From contig JABYQU010000066.1 of the NCBI GenBank assembly GCA_022264855.1, positions 62,001 through 126,000 of the forward strand: DNA of 64,000 bases, read 5' to 3'. The notes under the pieces are model-generated. The model saw nothing but the letters and a program-made list of their open reading frames with translations, was not told where the DNA came from and made no database searches. Positions 33,962-44,613 of this stretch are shown here, piece after piece. Numbering within the stretch: the first letter of the stretch is position 1; each line of letters starts with the position of its first letter. Made by a program: the position numbers and the translations under genes. This stretch comes from Lenzites betulinus (lineage: Eukaryota > Basidiomycota > Agaricomycetes > Polyporales > Polyporaceae).

Positions 33962-35824
33962 ATGCTGAGAGCGTCCTCTCTGGGCCTCGCATTCACTCAT
34001 GGGATCTCGCGCTGCTACCTCGTCCACAGTCCCCGCTGGCTGCACAAGCAAGTCGGCCATGAGTCCCAGCCCGTCTCCTCGGGATCAACGCACCTGCATA
34101 CAACGGAGGAGACTGAGATGTCGACAGACACGACGCAGAGTGGTAATCCTCTTCCACGAGCACCTCCCTTGCCGCATTCCTCCGCCTTCCATAAACTCAT
34201 GGCGAGCCAACCTGATCCCACACCCATGCTCCGTAACGCCACACAAGACGGCAATGGTGCTTCACACGCGCCCGAGGAGTTTGTCGTCACTGAAACCCTG
34301 GAGGATAGTCCCGTCAGCCCGTCGCAAGAAGCAGCCGAAGGATCCAGGAGAGGTCCGCTTCCCCATTATCTCCACTCACAGTATGCCTCTCGGGACCACA
34401 AATCTCGTCTGCCTCTCTACGAGCAACTCGCTGAAGCCGCCGACATTGATAAAGCGTGGCAGCTGTACCAAGACCTCCTGGAGCATCGCCCTGACTACAT
34501 GAAGCAGAGTATCCCGCAGAAGTACCTGCACGCCTTCGCTGCTGCTCTGGTGAAGAAGAGCTCAGCCAAACCGGCTAGCAGGAAACGCACCCAGACGGTC
34601 TTCCTTCGCCTCCTTTCAGTATTGAACACCATATACTACACCGGCGGACGGGTGTCACTGTGGGAGTGGAACGCGCTCATAGACACTGCTGGCCGGGGAT
34701 GGCGCAAGACGAGGATGGACGACTTCCAGGCAGCGTTGAGCATATTGCGGGACATGCTTGCGGATCGTGCCCCCGGTTCGTCTTTCGCTGGTGCTACATT
34801 TATTCCCCCACACGACAAGTCTCGAATTGTCGCGGCGAGGGTCGAACCGGACGACATCACATACACTACTCTCATCGTCATCGCTGGCCGCACGCTCAAG
34901 CCGGACATTCTGCGCCTCGCAGAATCCTACCTCATATCCTCTGGTCACTCTCCAAACCGGATCACATATCTCGTCTACCTGCGGTTTCATGCTCGCAAGG
35001 GACGACTTGGGGATGTCCGTCGGATGATGTTCCGCATACTGGAGAACGAGTGGGAGCTTGGTCAGGACGGCGTGAATGCGCTTCTCTGGGCCTATGGACG
35101 CAACGGACGGCTCGATATCGCTGGGTCCATCTACCGTATCATGAGACACCATCTCCTGCCTGACGACCCCTCCAACGAGAAGTACCCCGTAGACGCCGCC
35201 ATCCTCAGGCTGAAGGATCTGGAGAACATCACCATCCCAGCCGACGTGAAGCCGGACGCGATCACGTACTACACCCTCATCCAGGTGTACGCCTACCACG
35301 GACGCCTCCGCGAGGCCCTCGACGTCTTTACGGACATGATGACCTCGCCGGTGCCCGTAGCCGGGACGCTCGAAGACATGGAGGACTACGTGCCCGGCCT
35401 CGTGCTGCCCAACCCCACCCTCCCCATCTTCCGCTCCCTCTTCCTCGGCTTCGCACGGCACGCGGCGCCCCCGGACCAGCAGGCGAGCGCCGCGCTCGCG
35501 GAGCAATCGCGCGGCGTGCCGCCCGCCTGGCGCGCGTGGACGCCCGAGCAGCTCCGCACGCTCTTCGACAACTTCATCACGCTGCCGCACGGCGCGCGCC
35601 CGAACGCGCGCACCGTGTACTGGCTGCTCGTGGCGTTTGCGATCACGAGCGGCTACGACCGGGTGGTGCTGCGCGAGGTGTGGGAGCGGCTGGAGGATCG
35701 GTACGGGGGCAGGTGGGACGGGCGTGTGGACACGTTCCGGGACAAGATCTACGCGGAGAAGTTTGACGAGGCGTTCTTCCAGCGGCTGCATACGAGTCGG
35801 GAGGGGCGGGGGTGGAATTCGTGA
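33962..35824 (+). CDS. Mitochondrial pentatricopeptide-repeat (PPR) protein
   Basis: Single long exon of 620 residues. The N-terminus MLRASSLGLAFTHGISRCYL is rich in Arg and Ser without acids, which fits a mitochondrial presequence. The body holds degenerate PPR helix pairs, clearest at EPDDITYTTLIVIAGR, PNRITYLVYLRFHARKGR, DGVNALLWAYGRNGRLDIAG and KPDAITYYTLIQVYAYHGRL with the typical P-D-x-x-T/Y-Y-x-x-L-I pattern. Such proteins bind organelle RNA and act in maturation, stability or translation of mitochondrial transcripts; the target RNA cannot be told here. Start at 33962 is the first ATG of the long frame. The opposite strand also carries a long open frame, which I take as a composition effect. 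Confidence 0.82.
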   Translation: MLRASSLGLAFTHGISRCYLVHSPRWLHKQVGHESQPVSSGSTHLHTTEETEMSTDTTQSGNPLPRAPPLPHSSAFHKLMASQPDPTPMLRNATQDGNGASHAPEEFVVTETLEDSPVSPSQEAAEGSRRGPLPHYLHSQYASRDHKSRLPLYEQLAEAADIDKAWQLYQDLLEHRPDYMKQSIPQKYLHAFAAALVKKSSAKPASRKRTQTVFLRLLSVLNTIYYTGGRVSLWEWNALIDTAGRGWRKTRMDDFQAALSILRDMLADRAPGSSFAGATFIPPHDKSRIVAARVEPDDITYTTLIVIAGRTLKPDILRLAESYLISSGHSPNRITYLVYLRFHARKGRLGDVRRMMFRILENEWELGQDGVNALLWAYGRNGRLDIAGSIYRIMRHHLLPDDPSNEKYPVDAAILRLKDLENITIPADVKPDAITYYTLIQVYAYHGRLREALDVFTDMMTSPVPVAGTLEDMEDYVPGLVLPNPTLPIFRSLFLGFARHAAPPDQQASAALAEQSRGVPPAWRAWTPEQLRTLFDNFITLPHGARPNARTVYWLLVAFAITSGYDRVVLREVWERLEDRYGGRWDGRVDTFRDKIYAEKFDEAFFQRLHTSREGRGWNS

Positions 35825-36291
35825 GTACGCTGGCGAGAGTAGGGCGCAGGGGTCCTGTATATTTCCCGTTTGGAGAAGACATACACTATGCAAAAACACC
35901 GTAATTGAATACTCCATGATGCAATCTCTGCGGGGACCCCTATCGGTTCACGGTGTCCCACCGGTACGTTCATGAGTTGCCTGCTGGACGCCGGAGCCAT
36001 CGAAATTAATAGCACGGGCCATGGGCACGGCAGCGTACACGCGATCTTCGACAGCGGTGTTAGATTCTTTTTTCAACGACTAGTATACATTTGCCCTTGG
36101 GATAATCCGACATGCAACGAAGCCGTAACGATAGGTCTATGGTACAGTCTGCAAGCACTTCCACGGGCGACGATAGATCTAGAGAAGTCAAAGGAGGTCC
36201 GTCGCTTCCACCTCAATGGCGCCGTCGGTCACATGCGCACAATGCAAAAGCGGGAGCACATCCGAATGGTGTTACCCAACGGGGACCAAAC
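35825..36291. other. Convergent intergenic region, PPR and AMMECR1 3' ends
   Basis: A 467-base tail-to-tail spacer containing two 3' UTRs. No gene or repeat is supported. Confidence 0.5.
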
Positions 36292-37133
36292 CTACATCGC
36301 ACCCCCGTTATCGGTCCTCCAGCGCACGTACTCTTCCCAGGACACCTCGCAGCCCCGGCTCTGGTACCGGCGCACCTTGAGGGCGCGCCTGAGGTCCTCG
36401 GAGATGCGGCCGGTCCACCCGGCCTTGTGGATCGCGCTGTCCACGGTCTCGAGCTTGTCCCAGCCCTGCTCCTCCGCGACGTACGGGAGGAACGTCGCGG
36501 AGAACGTGTGCTTGAGCGCGGCGCGCGTCGGCACCGCGGACGCGGACGAGAGCGGGGACGGCGCGGACGAGGGCGTCGGCGTGGCGGGGATGAGCGACGG
36601 GTGCGGGAAGGTGATGCTGATCCCGTGCACGCCGAGCTCCCAGTCGAGGTACGACGCCGCGTCCTCGAAGTCCGTGAGCAGGGACACGCTGCGGGCGGTG
36701 GACGGTCAGTGTGTGGCGCCGCGGGTGTGCGAGACGGGGGGCACCCACGAGCACTCGAGGCTCTCCAGCTCCCACTCTTCTATCTTGCGGAACCTGTGGT
36801 CGCGGAACGCGCTGATGAGAGCGTACTCTGCCAGGCCCGTGCGGATGGGCTGCGGCTCGAAGGTGCCTATGCAGCCCCGGAGCCTGTGTGGTTTCCCGGG
36901 GGCCACGGTGTTCCAGGTGACGAAGAGGGGACTTGGATCTGTCAGCAGCTGACCCCGGGACAGCCAGCCGAGGATACGTACAACTTGGCCTCGGGGAACT
37001 TGGGGGGTATCGGCTTCTGGTGGGTGAGCGCGCAGAACAGGGCGTCGAAGCAGTGGAAGCAATGTTCAGGGAGGCATGCTTGCTCGGCCTCCTCTCCGGC
37101 AGGCTTTGGCGGCTCGTGCGCAGCAAAAGACAT
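36292..37133 (-). CDS. AMMECR1-domain protein
   Basis: Three exons, 37133-36982, 36931-36749 and 36688-36292, give 243 residues. The AMMECR1 domain is complete: HCFHCFDALFCAL near the start, PLFVTWNTV, the signature RLRGCIGTFEPQPI, AEYALISAFRDHRFRKI, VSLLTDFEDAASYLDWELGVHGISITF and the end VRRYQSRGCEVSWEEYVRWR. The domain is conserved from archaea to humans; its biochemical role is unsettled, with proposals including RNA or nucleotide binding. The first intron (36932-36981) was chosen to give KFPEAKFPLFVTWNT; it starts GTACGT and ends CCAAG. A low-complexity Ser/Pro/Ala insertion (TPTPSSAPSPLSSASA) interrupts the domain. Confidence 0.93.
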
Positions 37134-37635
37134 GGCGAGCGGGCTCTGGCCGGGGGGCAGAGAAGGGGAGCAGCGAGCAGGTGGAGGGAGGCAAGGAGCT
37201 GCTGCGATGCGGGTCGATCTGGGCGTGGTACTCTACACCTGCCATATCGAGACTGCTCAGCGCAACCGCCCGCATAAATTCAAGAAAGCTTCAAGAGTAG
37301 GCATTGCATTTATGATGCATGATGATCGCTACGAAAACCAATGGACTGTACCACTATAGACATTGTATGTACAATACGATATGCAGTAAAAAGCGATAAA
37401 TCGGGGAAGGAGACATGAGTAGTTAGACGAAACCGGATATCCTGATGGTGTGGAGACAAGCTGTGGCAGATGTGCGAGAGGAATGTCATGGGTCATAACG
37501 TGCGGCGTAACAAAGGCAATAACATAATGTCGTGTAGACAAAAGAAGGGGGTCAGCAACAGCAGACAAGCGGCCGAGCGCAGGGTGGGAGGGAGTGGACT
37601 CGAGCTCGAGAGTGAGGATGCAGGCATGAGTAGGG
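37134..37635. other. Intergenic, AMMECR1 promoter and Rab 3' end
   Basis: A 502-base spacer between two minus-strand genes with the Rab 3' UTR and the AMMECR1 promoter. It is AT-rich in the middle. Nothing else is supported. Confidence 0.45.
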
Positions 37636-39054
37636 CTATGTCGAACAACAACTCCATGACGACCCGCTAGCTGCTCGGGCCTTCTCGCGAGCTTCTTCCT
37701 GCTCAGCCTGCGCTGCCCATACGGGCGTGGCGGAGCTGCAGAGGAGAACACTATCACGTCTCTTGTCCTCGTTCTCTTGCTCGATCTTGTCCTTTTTCTG
37801 TATAATAGCAGCGATTAGGCTGTCGAAGAGATGCTGGATGCCTGCAATGGGATGAGTACGTGATGGTAACACCTACTCTGCGAGAGCTTACCAGAATCAT
37901 CCTTGGCGGACACTTCAAATAGGTCCATGCCCTTGTGTAGACCCCATTCTTGGTCGTCTCCGAAGCCGACATCCTCGTCATCTTCTGGCAAGCTATTACT
38001 GCTGCCGTCGCCGATTTCGTTCCATCCTCCCCCTCCTTGGCGGTATGCAAACCGCGAAGGCGCAGGGCGGGTGCTGGGGGATACTGAATTGGATCTTGGT
38101 AATAAAAGGTCGCCGCTCTTGGCGCGCGGACGGGTATAGGCTTGGGTGTTGGATCGCTTCATTCCTGACGACCGGGGGTCGTTAAAGGACTCTGTTTCTG
38201 GCGGGGGCGTGAAGGGCTTGGGTGAGGTCAGGGCTGGTACGGAGCGTATGCTGGTGAAGGAGGTGAATCGGGGGCGGATGTAGGAAAATGTGGAGGGCGG
38301 CGGCGGAGGTGGAGGCGTTGGCGGTCGTGGTGGGGGAAACCACGTATGTAGAGAGAGGCGTGCAAGGTCGGAGGTGACCTGTCGGTGATTTACAAGATCG
38401 GCCTTTGCGCCGACAATGTAGATAATGAGGTCGGGGGAACAATTCTTCTTGAGCTCTGCGGGTTCGAAATCCATCATATTAGGATTGATACGATAACCAG
38501 GGACGCGTCCGCTGCGGCCTGCTCTGCTCACCTTCCAACCAGCCTCGCACGTCCTCAAAGCTGGACGCGTTCGTGATATCGTACAACAACAGGGCCGCAT
38601 TTGCACCGCGGTAATACATTGGTGCCTGAGCGGGCGTCAAGAGGAAGCAGCGTTAGCCACACAATTAGCCACAGAGATGGTTGGAAAGGGAGGGTGACTA
38701 CGGACCATGCTACGAAATCGCTCCTGGCCTGCAGTGTCCCACAGCTGTAATCGGACCTTCGTGCCATCTACAGTGACCTTCTTGGTGACAAAAAATGCGC
38801 CGGTGGTGGAGGTGGTGTTCTTCGGGTCGAACTTGCCCTGGGTATATCGGTGTAGCAGGCTGGTCTTGCCAACGCCTGCGTGAAGGGTGAGCACGCCGAT
38901 GCGACAGAGATGCCACGAGAGCCGTCGTATATCCGGATAGCGGGCTCGGAGGGGGGAGCCTACCTGTGTTGCCCATAATCACAATCTTTGCGTCAACGCC
39001 CTGGTCGTATCTGGCCTTCCTGTAGGGATCCATTCGCGGATACTCGGCCATCAT
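37636..39054 (-). CDS. Rab-type small GTPase with large insertion between G4 and G5
   Basis: About 374 residues against 200-220 for usual Rabs. Phased exons include 39054-38964, 38875-38706 and 38625-38532. G1 is GNTGVGKTS (residues about 28-36), followed by the switch region [14 protein letters not shown]3 WDTAGQERF, the Rab motif [15 protein letters not shown], a G4-like GAKADL instead of the usual NKxD (about 134-139), and G5 [10 protein letters not shown] (about 298-307). Between G4 and G5 lies a Pro/Ser-rich, probably disordered insert of roughly 130 extra residues, with a run of seven prolines and an acidic end. The C-terminus SWSCCST fits double geranylgeranylation, so it should act on an endomembrane. 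The core resembles the Rab5/22/31 branch, but that is inference. A start at 39051, or an upstream in-frame start near 39210, is possible. Confidence 0.85.
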
Positions 39055-39494
39055 GGTGGGGGACCTGGGGGACAGTGGGGGCAGACGACCGCCAGCGAGC
39101 GGGGGACGACGGGCGGAAGACAGCGGCCGGAGCGTAGAAGGGGGAGAGAAGGACGGAGGAGAGGAAGGAGAGCCTATTGAGCCGTTTGAGACGGAGAACC
39201 ACGCCGCCACGTGCGCCTATCGTCCCGGCTGCCCGGTGCGGCGCTCGCGGGCGCTCGACCGCTTACGGCACCTTGTGCAACTTCGCCGTGCTCGCGACAC
39301 ACGCGCTCAGATCTGCCCCGCTCGGTGGCACAGGCACAGCTCACATCTGCCTTTTAGCACATCCACAACACTGCACGGCGCACTCCTTATGCAGCGACCA
39401 GGCTTCCGGAGGGGCATGCGTGCATACATTTTTGATAGAGGTGAGACAACAAATGACATAGTGCAATACACCCATAGCGCCCTGCCGCAGTCCC
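39055..39494. other. Intergenic, Rab promoter and eS7 3' end
   Basis: A 440-base region between two minus-strand genes. It includes an open frame continuous with the Rab start on the minus strand up to about 39210, so part of it might be coding if the Rab starts earlier. No other element is seen. Confidence 0.4.
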
Positions 39495-40217
39495 CTACTC
39501 CTGCGCCTGCACCGGGAACTCGAACACGACGTCCTTCCCAGTCAGGCGACGGTAGACGGACGAGAACGAGTCAAGCTTGTACTCCAATGACGTCGCGTCC
39601 TTAGAGTCAAGGAAACTAGACCAGCCGGACCTGTCAGACAGCATTCATCGTGCCAAGCTACTGCTGCACTTACACCTTGAGCAGTTTTGAGCCGTCGACC
39701 GCAACCCGCGTCCGCTTGCCAACAATCTCAGTGGGGAAGACGAGGTCCTCGAGAATCCTCTCGTGGACGTTCGTGAGCGTGCGGCTGCGGGGGCGCTTCT
39801 GCTTGACACGCGAGGTACGGGTCGGCTTGCGCAGCATCCGACGCTGGGCAACGAAGACGACGTGACGGTCAGAGAACTTCTTCTCGAGCTCACGGGTCAG
39901 CCTGGATAGGAGGGGCACGTAGTCAATATCCGGTCCCTGCGGAGAGTTTCCCTAATGCCGGTGTGTTTCACTGACCTCTGCTGAACCTTGTGGAAAGCCT
40001 TCAGCTGGGGGACGGGGACGAAGATAACAATAGCCTTCTTGCCGCCGCGGACGTCGACTTCACGGGCAGCAGAGATCTGGAGGGGGCGGAGCTCCGCCTT
40101 CAGCTCAGGCGCGCTGTTCTCGAGGTCGATGATGGCCTGAGCAACAGCAGTCTCGGTGGCATCAGGGGCGGTCCTGGGCGCGTTAGCCGTGCGGGCAATC
40201 TTGTTCTGGACGGACAT
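39495..40217 (-). CDS. RPS7: 40S ribosomal protein S7 (eS7)
   Basis: Small-subunit ribosomal protein specific to eukaryotes. Exons 40217-39976, 39901-39674 and 39615-39495 give 196 residues, the usual length. Typical sequence includes [77 protein letters not shown], then the C-terminal [20 protein letters not shown]. The N-terminus [15 protein letters not shown] is fungal in style. Together with uL3 it is one of two ribosomal-protein genes in the window, about 6 kb apart and on opposite strands. A 5' UTR intron is likely upstream, as is common for such genes. Confidence 0.97.
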
Positions 40218-40719
40218 CTTGAAGCTTGAGGGACCTGGCGGGTGGGGGCAAGCCGGTCAGCATCCAACTCGTAGACGTCCAATCCACCCCTTTGCGTCCC
40301 GGTTCAACCTCTCCGTTTCACTTCCTATCTCTCTCCGTGCCTCTCCAATCCTCCATCGTGCAGTCAAACAGCATAATAACACTCACCGAACCTGTCGCCG
40401 TCGTCGATAGTGTATCCGTTGGGTGCCGTCTGGGATCTTTTGGTGGGCGCTGGGCGTTGAGTCTGTGGGAACGTTTCTAACACGCGCAAACAAATTTGGG
40501 CGCTTGCATTCATTGATACACTTTAAGCTCCTCAGTAAGTGGGTAAGTAAGCTTATAAGCCAGTCCACTAATAGTCATACCAGATGCCAATGAATGGCAT
40601 TAACTGGATGCTGTTAACTACGCCTACCATAGCAGCAGCACTTAGCGGAGAACGCACAACATTTGGGCACCCGATATCGCGAGCAGCCGGTAAGTGAGAA
40701 GTAATGTACATAAGTGCTT
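40218..40719. other. Intergenic, eS7 promoter and CNS1 3' end
   Basis: A 502-base spacer containing the eS7 promoter and probable 5' UTR, then the CNS1 3' UTR. No gene or repeat is supported. Confidence 0.45.
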
Positions 40720-41972
40720 TCATTGCGATACACGGTTCTTTTTGAAGTCCTCGACCCACTTCTGTTCCTCCGCGCCTTTAGGCAGTACAACAAACGTGAG
40801 CGTTCCACCTTTCAATTCAAGCCCATCTCTCGGCTCGCCCTCCTTCGCCCCGGACACTTTGCACACGTCCCGCAGCGTCATCTTCTTGCCGATTTTCAAT
40901 AGCCGCTGCCGCCGCGTGAATCCATAAACGACCAGACTACCATCCACATACTCCCCCTTTCTATCCCACTCGGGCTGTGGCGCATTGGGCGGGAACATCG
41001 CGCTGAGATGCGCCGCGAACGGCGTGTCTTCTTGGAAGTGAGAAATGAGGTCCGAAGTCGCGTATTGGGGATAGAGAAACAGGACGGGGATGATCAGGGT
41101 ATTGTTCGTAGGATCTTCGGGGTCGAAATGCGGCTCGTACGGGTTTTGCGCGACCTTATCCGGAACGGGAACGACGATGAAGTTCCGCTCCTACACACTT
41201 GTGAGCGTCTCGCAGAAACCTCCGTGCCCGGTGTACGTACCTTGTACGCTGCACGCAGCCGTTCCTGTTTCAGCTGTTCCTGTCGGATCCGCTCCTGCCT
41301 CTCGCGTTCTTTCCGGTCCTTCGCCTCCTTCAGCTTTGCCGCCTTCTCTCGGGCCGCCTGCACGCCCTTGTTGTCCTTGTCAAACTGCAGGCAATGATCA
41401 CAGCAGTCGATCGCGTCCTCGTAGCGTTCAAGCGCGATCAAGGCCAGGGCTGAGCGGTAATACGCCTTCGAGGCTTTCGAGTTGAGGATAATTGCCTTGG
41501 AGCAATCTTTCAGCACGGTGCCGTAATTTTCTGAGAAGAGGATCAGCGCATGCTTCCGCCGCGAACCCGCGACATCTGACTTACGAAGCTCAAGGTTGCA
41601 TGCAGCACGGTTGCAAAGCAACGCTTCGAGGAGTATCTTGTCCGTGGGGTGTGCATCTAGACCCTGAGTGTAGAACCCAATCGCCTCGCGATACCGCTTT
41701 CCCTTGAAGTAGTCGTTTCCTTGCTCCTTGAAGTTCTGGGCGATCTCTGACCAGATGCGGTCGGTCCACCGGTCGCACATGGCTGGCAGTGACACACCTT
41801 ACCCACCATCTGGTGTTCCCTCGTACGCGAGACTCTGCAGCGCGGATATCGCGACATCGTCTGCCGGGTCATCGGGCAGACTCTTCATGAATAAGGGCAC
41901 AGAGTCGAGCTCCGCCAGTTTCTCGTCCGCAGGTATAGGCTGAGGCAGCGGCAGATTCTCTTGAGTAGCCAT
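40720..41972 (-). CDS. CNS1: CNS1/TTC4-type TPR co-chaperone
   Basis: Cytosolic Hsp90/Hsp70 co-chaperone, essential in yeast, linked to translation-factor folding. The protein starts MATQENLPLPQPIPADEK at 41972, with LAELDSVPLFMKSLPDD typical of the N-terminal segment. After a first intron the TPR domain follows: QNFKEQGNDYFKGKRYREAI, YTQGLDAHPTDKILLEALLC, NRAACNLELRNYG, KAIILNSKASKAYYRSALAL and ERYEDAIDCCDHCL. A charged helix (KDRKERERQERIRQEQLKQE) leads to the C-terminal wheel domain with PHFDPEDPTNNTLIIPVLFLYP and DFKKNRVSQ at the end. TPR domains of this type bind the EEVD tail of Hsp90 and Hsp70. All hallmarks are in order, and no defect is visible. Confidence 0.92.
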
Positions 41973-42368
41973 GGTGATCGGTGTGTGTCTTGCGTTAATC
42001 GTAAAAGTGATCCAAGCTGGAGAATGGGGTGTGTGTAGGGCAAGTACTCTGTGGAACAACGTAGAAAGGACGCCGCGGCCGCAGAGTGCAGCGCGAGTAC
42101 AAACTTTCGCGACTTGATCGAGGATCGGGTCAGGATCTGATCTTATCTGTCCATGACGCAACTCAGATCTGATCGTGGAACTGTTGACGGGCCACGGCTC
42201 CCCGATACTTACCGCCTCAAGCGCTCAAGGTATCCTCCGACTCTGAGTCTACTCAGTGGTCATGCATCATGAGTGTGTCTCTCTGAACATCGACTGAACG
42301 TATCTAATAGGCTGCCGGTTTTTTCGCTTGGTTTTCTTCTTGGAATAAACTTGGAAACCTCTCTACCG
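41973..42368. other. Divergent promoter region, CNS1 and L2HGDH
   Basis: A 396-base region between two head-to-head genes, presumably with both promoters. No further element is recognised. Confidence 0.45.
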
Positions 42369-43908
42369 ATGCAAGTCCGGGGTCTCTATGCCGCCTTGAA
42401 TGGGCACAACAGGTTCAGGTTCAAAGTTAGTCAATGTCGTCGGATCACACCTACTTGAGTAAACTAAGCGTGTTTGTTTGCAGGTCCCTGAGAATGCTAT
42501 AGACCATCTCGTCATTGGAGGGGGTGAGAAATAGCTATACTGGCTGTGCACAAGAGTGCTCAATTGCATCGTAGGCGTGGTCGGCCTGGCGGTAGCGCAA
42601 CGACTGAGCCAGAGGTTTCCCGACAAGTCAACCTATCTGGTTGAAAGACACGGTACTGCTGGAGAAGAGACAAGGTATGTCTCCATCAGTACCGCCAGGC
42701 CGGCCACGCCTACGAAATATCTATGTTCTTTCCCTCAGTTCGCGAAACTCGGAAGTCATCCATGCAGGTCCGATCAGCATGCACTTAGGACAGGATTCCC
42801 CTTGGTTCGCTCACCTTGACTTACAGGCCTTTACTACCCGCCCGACTCGTTGAAGACCAGGCTATGTCTCCGAGGAAGGAGTCTTCTCTACGAGCGTTGC
42901 AAAACGCACAACATACCCTACAAGAAGACGGGTAAACTCGTTGTCGCTCGAGACGAACAACGATCCTACATCGAGAGTCTGCACGCAAAAGCTCAAAAGC
43001 TGGCATGGCCTCCACATTCTACCCCGGGGGATTCTCACACGCCTGTGTTACCGACGAAGCTCATCACTGGGGACGAGGCACGCGAGCTGGAACCCAGCCT
43101 TCACAAAGACATATCCGCGGCGCTCTGGAGCCCAGAGACAGGCATCGTGGACTCCCACACGCTCATGGAAAGTCTCGAGAAGGACGTCATGGACTCCGAA
43201 AACAGCGAACTGGTGTACTCCACGAGGGTCGTCCGTGTCGACCCTAGCCGCGACGACCCAGGGTGGGTGGTGCAAATCGTCACCGGGGATGCGGAGGAGG
43301 GCGACGCCTTGCTGGCTCGCACGGTCATCAATTGCGCAGGTTTGACCGCACCACTCATCCTGAACGGCATCCTACCGCAGTCGGAGCGGATACCCATGTT
43401 CTTCGCGCGCGGATCGTATGCTTCGTATCGTGGACCGGGTGTGAAGGACGTATTCCACCTCATCTACCCCTGCCCAGCCGTCGGCAAAGACAGCCACGCC
43501 TTCCACTCTCTCGGCACGCATCTCACCCTCGACCTACAAGGCAAAGTACGCTTCGGACCCGACTTGGACTGGCTGGAACCTCCGCAAGATTACGAGGACC
43601 CGGACTTCTGGCAAAAGCACCTTGTCCCAAACGACTCAAGGCTACAGCTCATGTACCATGCCGTCAAGGAGTACCTCCCTGACGTCTCCGCTGACGGGTT
43701 TCAACCGGACTACTGCGGAGTTAGGCCAAAGCTAGTAGGGCCCGGAGCCGGATTCGAGGACTTCGTGTTTCGCCGTGACAAGGCAGATGGGCAGGGGCAG
43801 GGCGAGATGATTAGTCTCCTGGGGATAGAAAGCCCCGGGTTGACGTCGGGTCTAGCTATAGGGGAGTACGTCGTGGATGACTTGATGGGCGGGCGGCATG
43901 GCCAGTAA
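42369..43908 (+). CDS. L-2-hydroxyglutarate dehydrogenase, mitochondrial FAD enzyme
   Basis: Oxidises L-2-hydroxyglutarate to 2-oxoglutarate, a metabolite-repair reaction that clears a side product of malate and lactate dehydrogenases. Exons 42369-42425, 42484-42523, 42575-42674, 42739-42767 and 42827-43908 give 435 residues. The FAD-binding start is HLVIGGGVVGLAVAQRL, followed by YLVERHGTAGEETSSRNSEV, then IHAGLYYPPDSLKTRLCLRG, the family hallmark. Further conserved parts are IPYKKTGKLVVA, TVINCAGLTAPLI, FFARGSYASYRG, VRFGPDLDWL, and the end IESPGLTSGLAIGEYVVDDL. The short basic N-terminus MQVRGLYAALNGHNRFRFK suits a mitochondrial presequence. One exon is only 29 nt but is required for SSRNSEVIHAG. 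Confidence 0.94.
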
Positions 43909-43962
43909 TGCATTATACAAAATGAAAGTATGATTTGTCCCGGGACGAAGTACCTAGAACAA

Positions 43963-44613
43963 TCAAGGAGCCGACTCTCCTCGAGGGACGGTCTTTGGCT
44001 GCCACGCCTCGTACTTTGGCTTTGTAGTGTTGTAGGTACGGAAAGCGCCGCGAGTACCCGTGAGGTTCTCGACCCAGGGCTAGAAGGATATGTGATGAGT
44101 TACGACAGGTAATGTCCAGCAGGATTCACAGCACGTACCCCCTTCCAAGGAGGGGAGAGGTTTTGCACAACCGGGTCTTCGGTAGGGGCGTCCTTGCGGA
44201 TGTGCGAAATCCAAGAATGCCATTCAGGGGGAACTTGTGTAGCGTTGAAGTCGTGCTTGAAAGGGAAATTCAGCCTATGTGGAAAGTCACGTACATTGGA
44301 ACTCACCTGCGCAAAGTCCACCCAACGGTGACGGCCTTACGGAGAGAGGTTGGACATCGTGACATAGTATAATTGCACCGCTGCTTACCAGGAACCTCCT
44401 CCTCCGGGTTCAAGTTCTCGAAGTAGCGGTTACCGAACCTGTAAGCCGCCATACATGAGGCTCACTTTAGCACACCGTGGTGAGTGTTGCTACGCACTGG
44501 TCCTGGCCGACGAAACGTCCCGACTTGGCATCTCCGATGTATTGCATCTGGTGCCACCACTCTCGGAGGCCGACGCGGCGAATGCTGCGGATCGTCCGCG
44601 CAAGAGAGACCAT
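43963..44613 (-). CDS. NADH:ubiquinone oxidoreductase (complex I) subunit NDUFA12/B17.2
   Basis: Accessory subunit of respiratory complex I, at the junction of the matrix arm. The minus-strand protein starts MVSLARTIRSIRRVGLREWW with HQMQYIGDAKSGRFVGQDQ, continues FGNRYFENLNPEEEVPGRHR, WVDFAQHDFNATQVPPEWHSW, then WKGPWVENLTGTRGAFRTYN and ends KTVPRGESAP. All are strongly conserved in the family, including GRHRWV and the P-P-E-W-H-x-W motif. Five exons are needed. Two introns, 44388-44336 and 44306-44256, end in AAG; the second keeps frame, but splicing gives the conserved FAQHDFNATQ. The gene converges on L2HGDH with only 54 nt between the stop codons, so the two 3' UTRs probably overlap. Confidence 0.94.

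Noticed and set aside
34655..35917. Long minus-strand open frame (420 codons) opposite the PPR gene
   Set aside because: It lies antisense to a clear PPR coding exon, has low-complexity Arg/Val/His-rich sequence and no family features. GC-rich, C-ending codon use on the sense strand explains the absence of stops.
36960..36982. GTATCC near the AMMECR1 donor as a U12-type intron
   Set aside because: The U12 branch motif is missing, and a normal GTACGT donor six bases earlier with an AAG acceptor restores the conserved protein.
36112..37359. Plus-strand open frame (415 codons) across the AMMECR1 gene
   Set aside because: It runs antisense to the conserved AMMECR1 exons and through their introns; the translation is Arg/Gly/Glu-rich without recognisable motifs.
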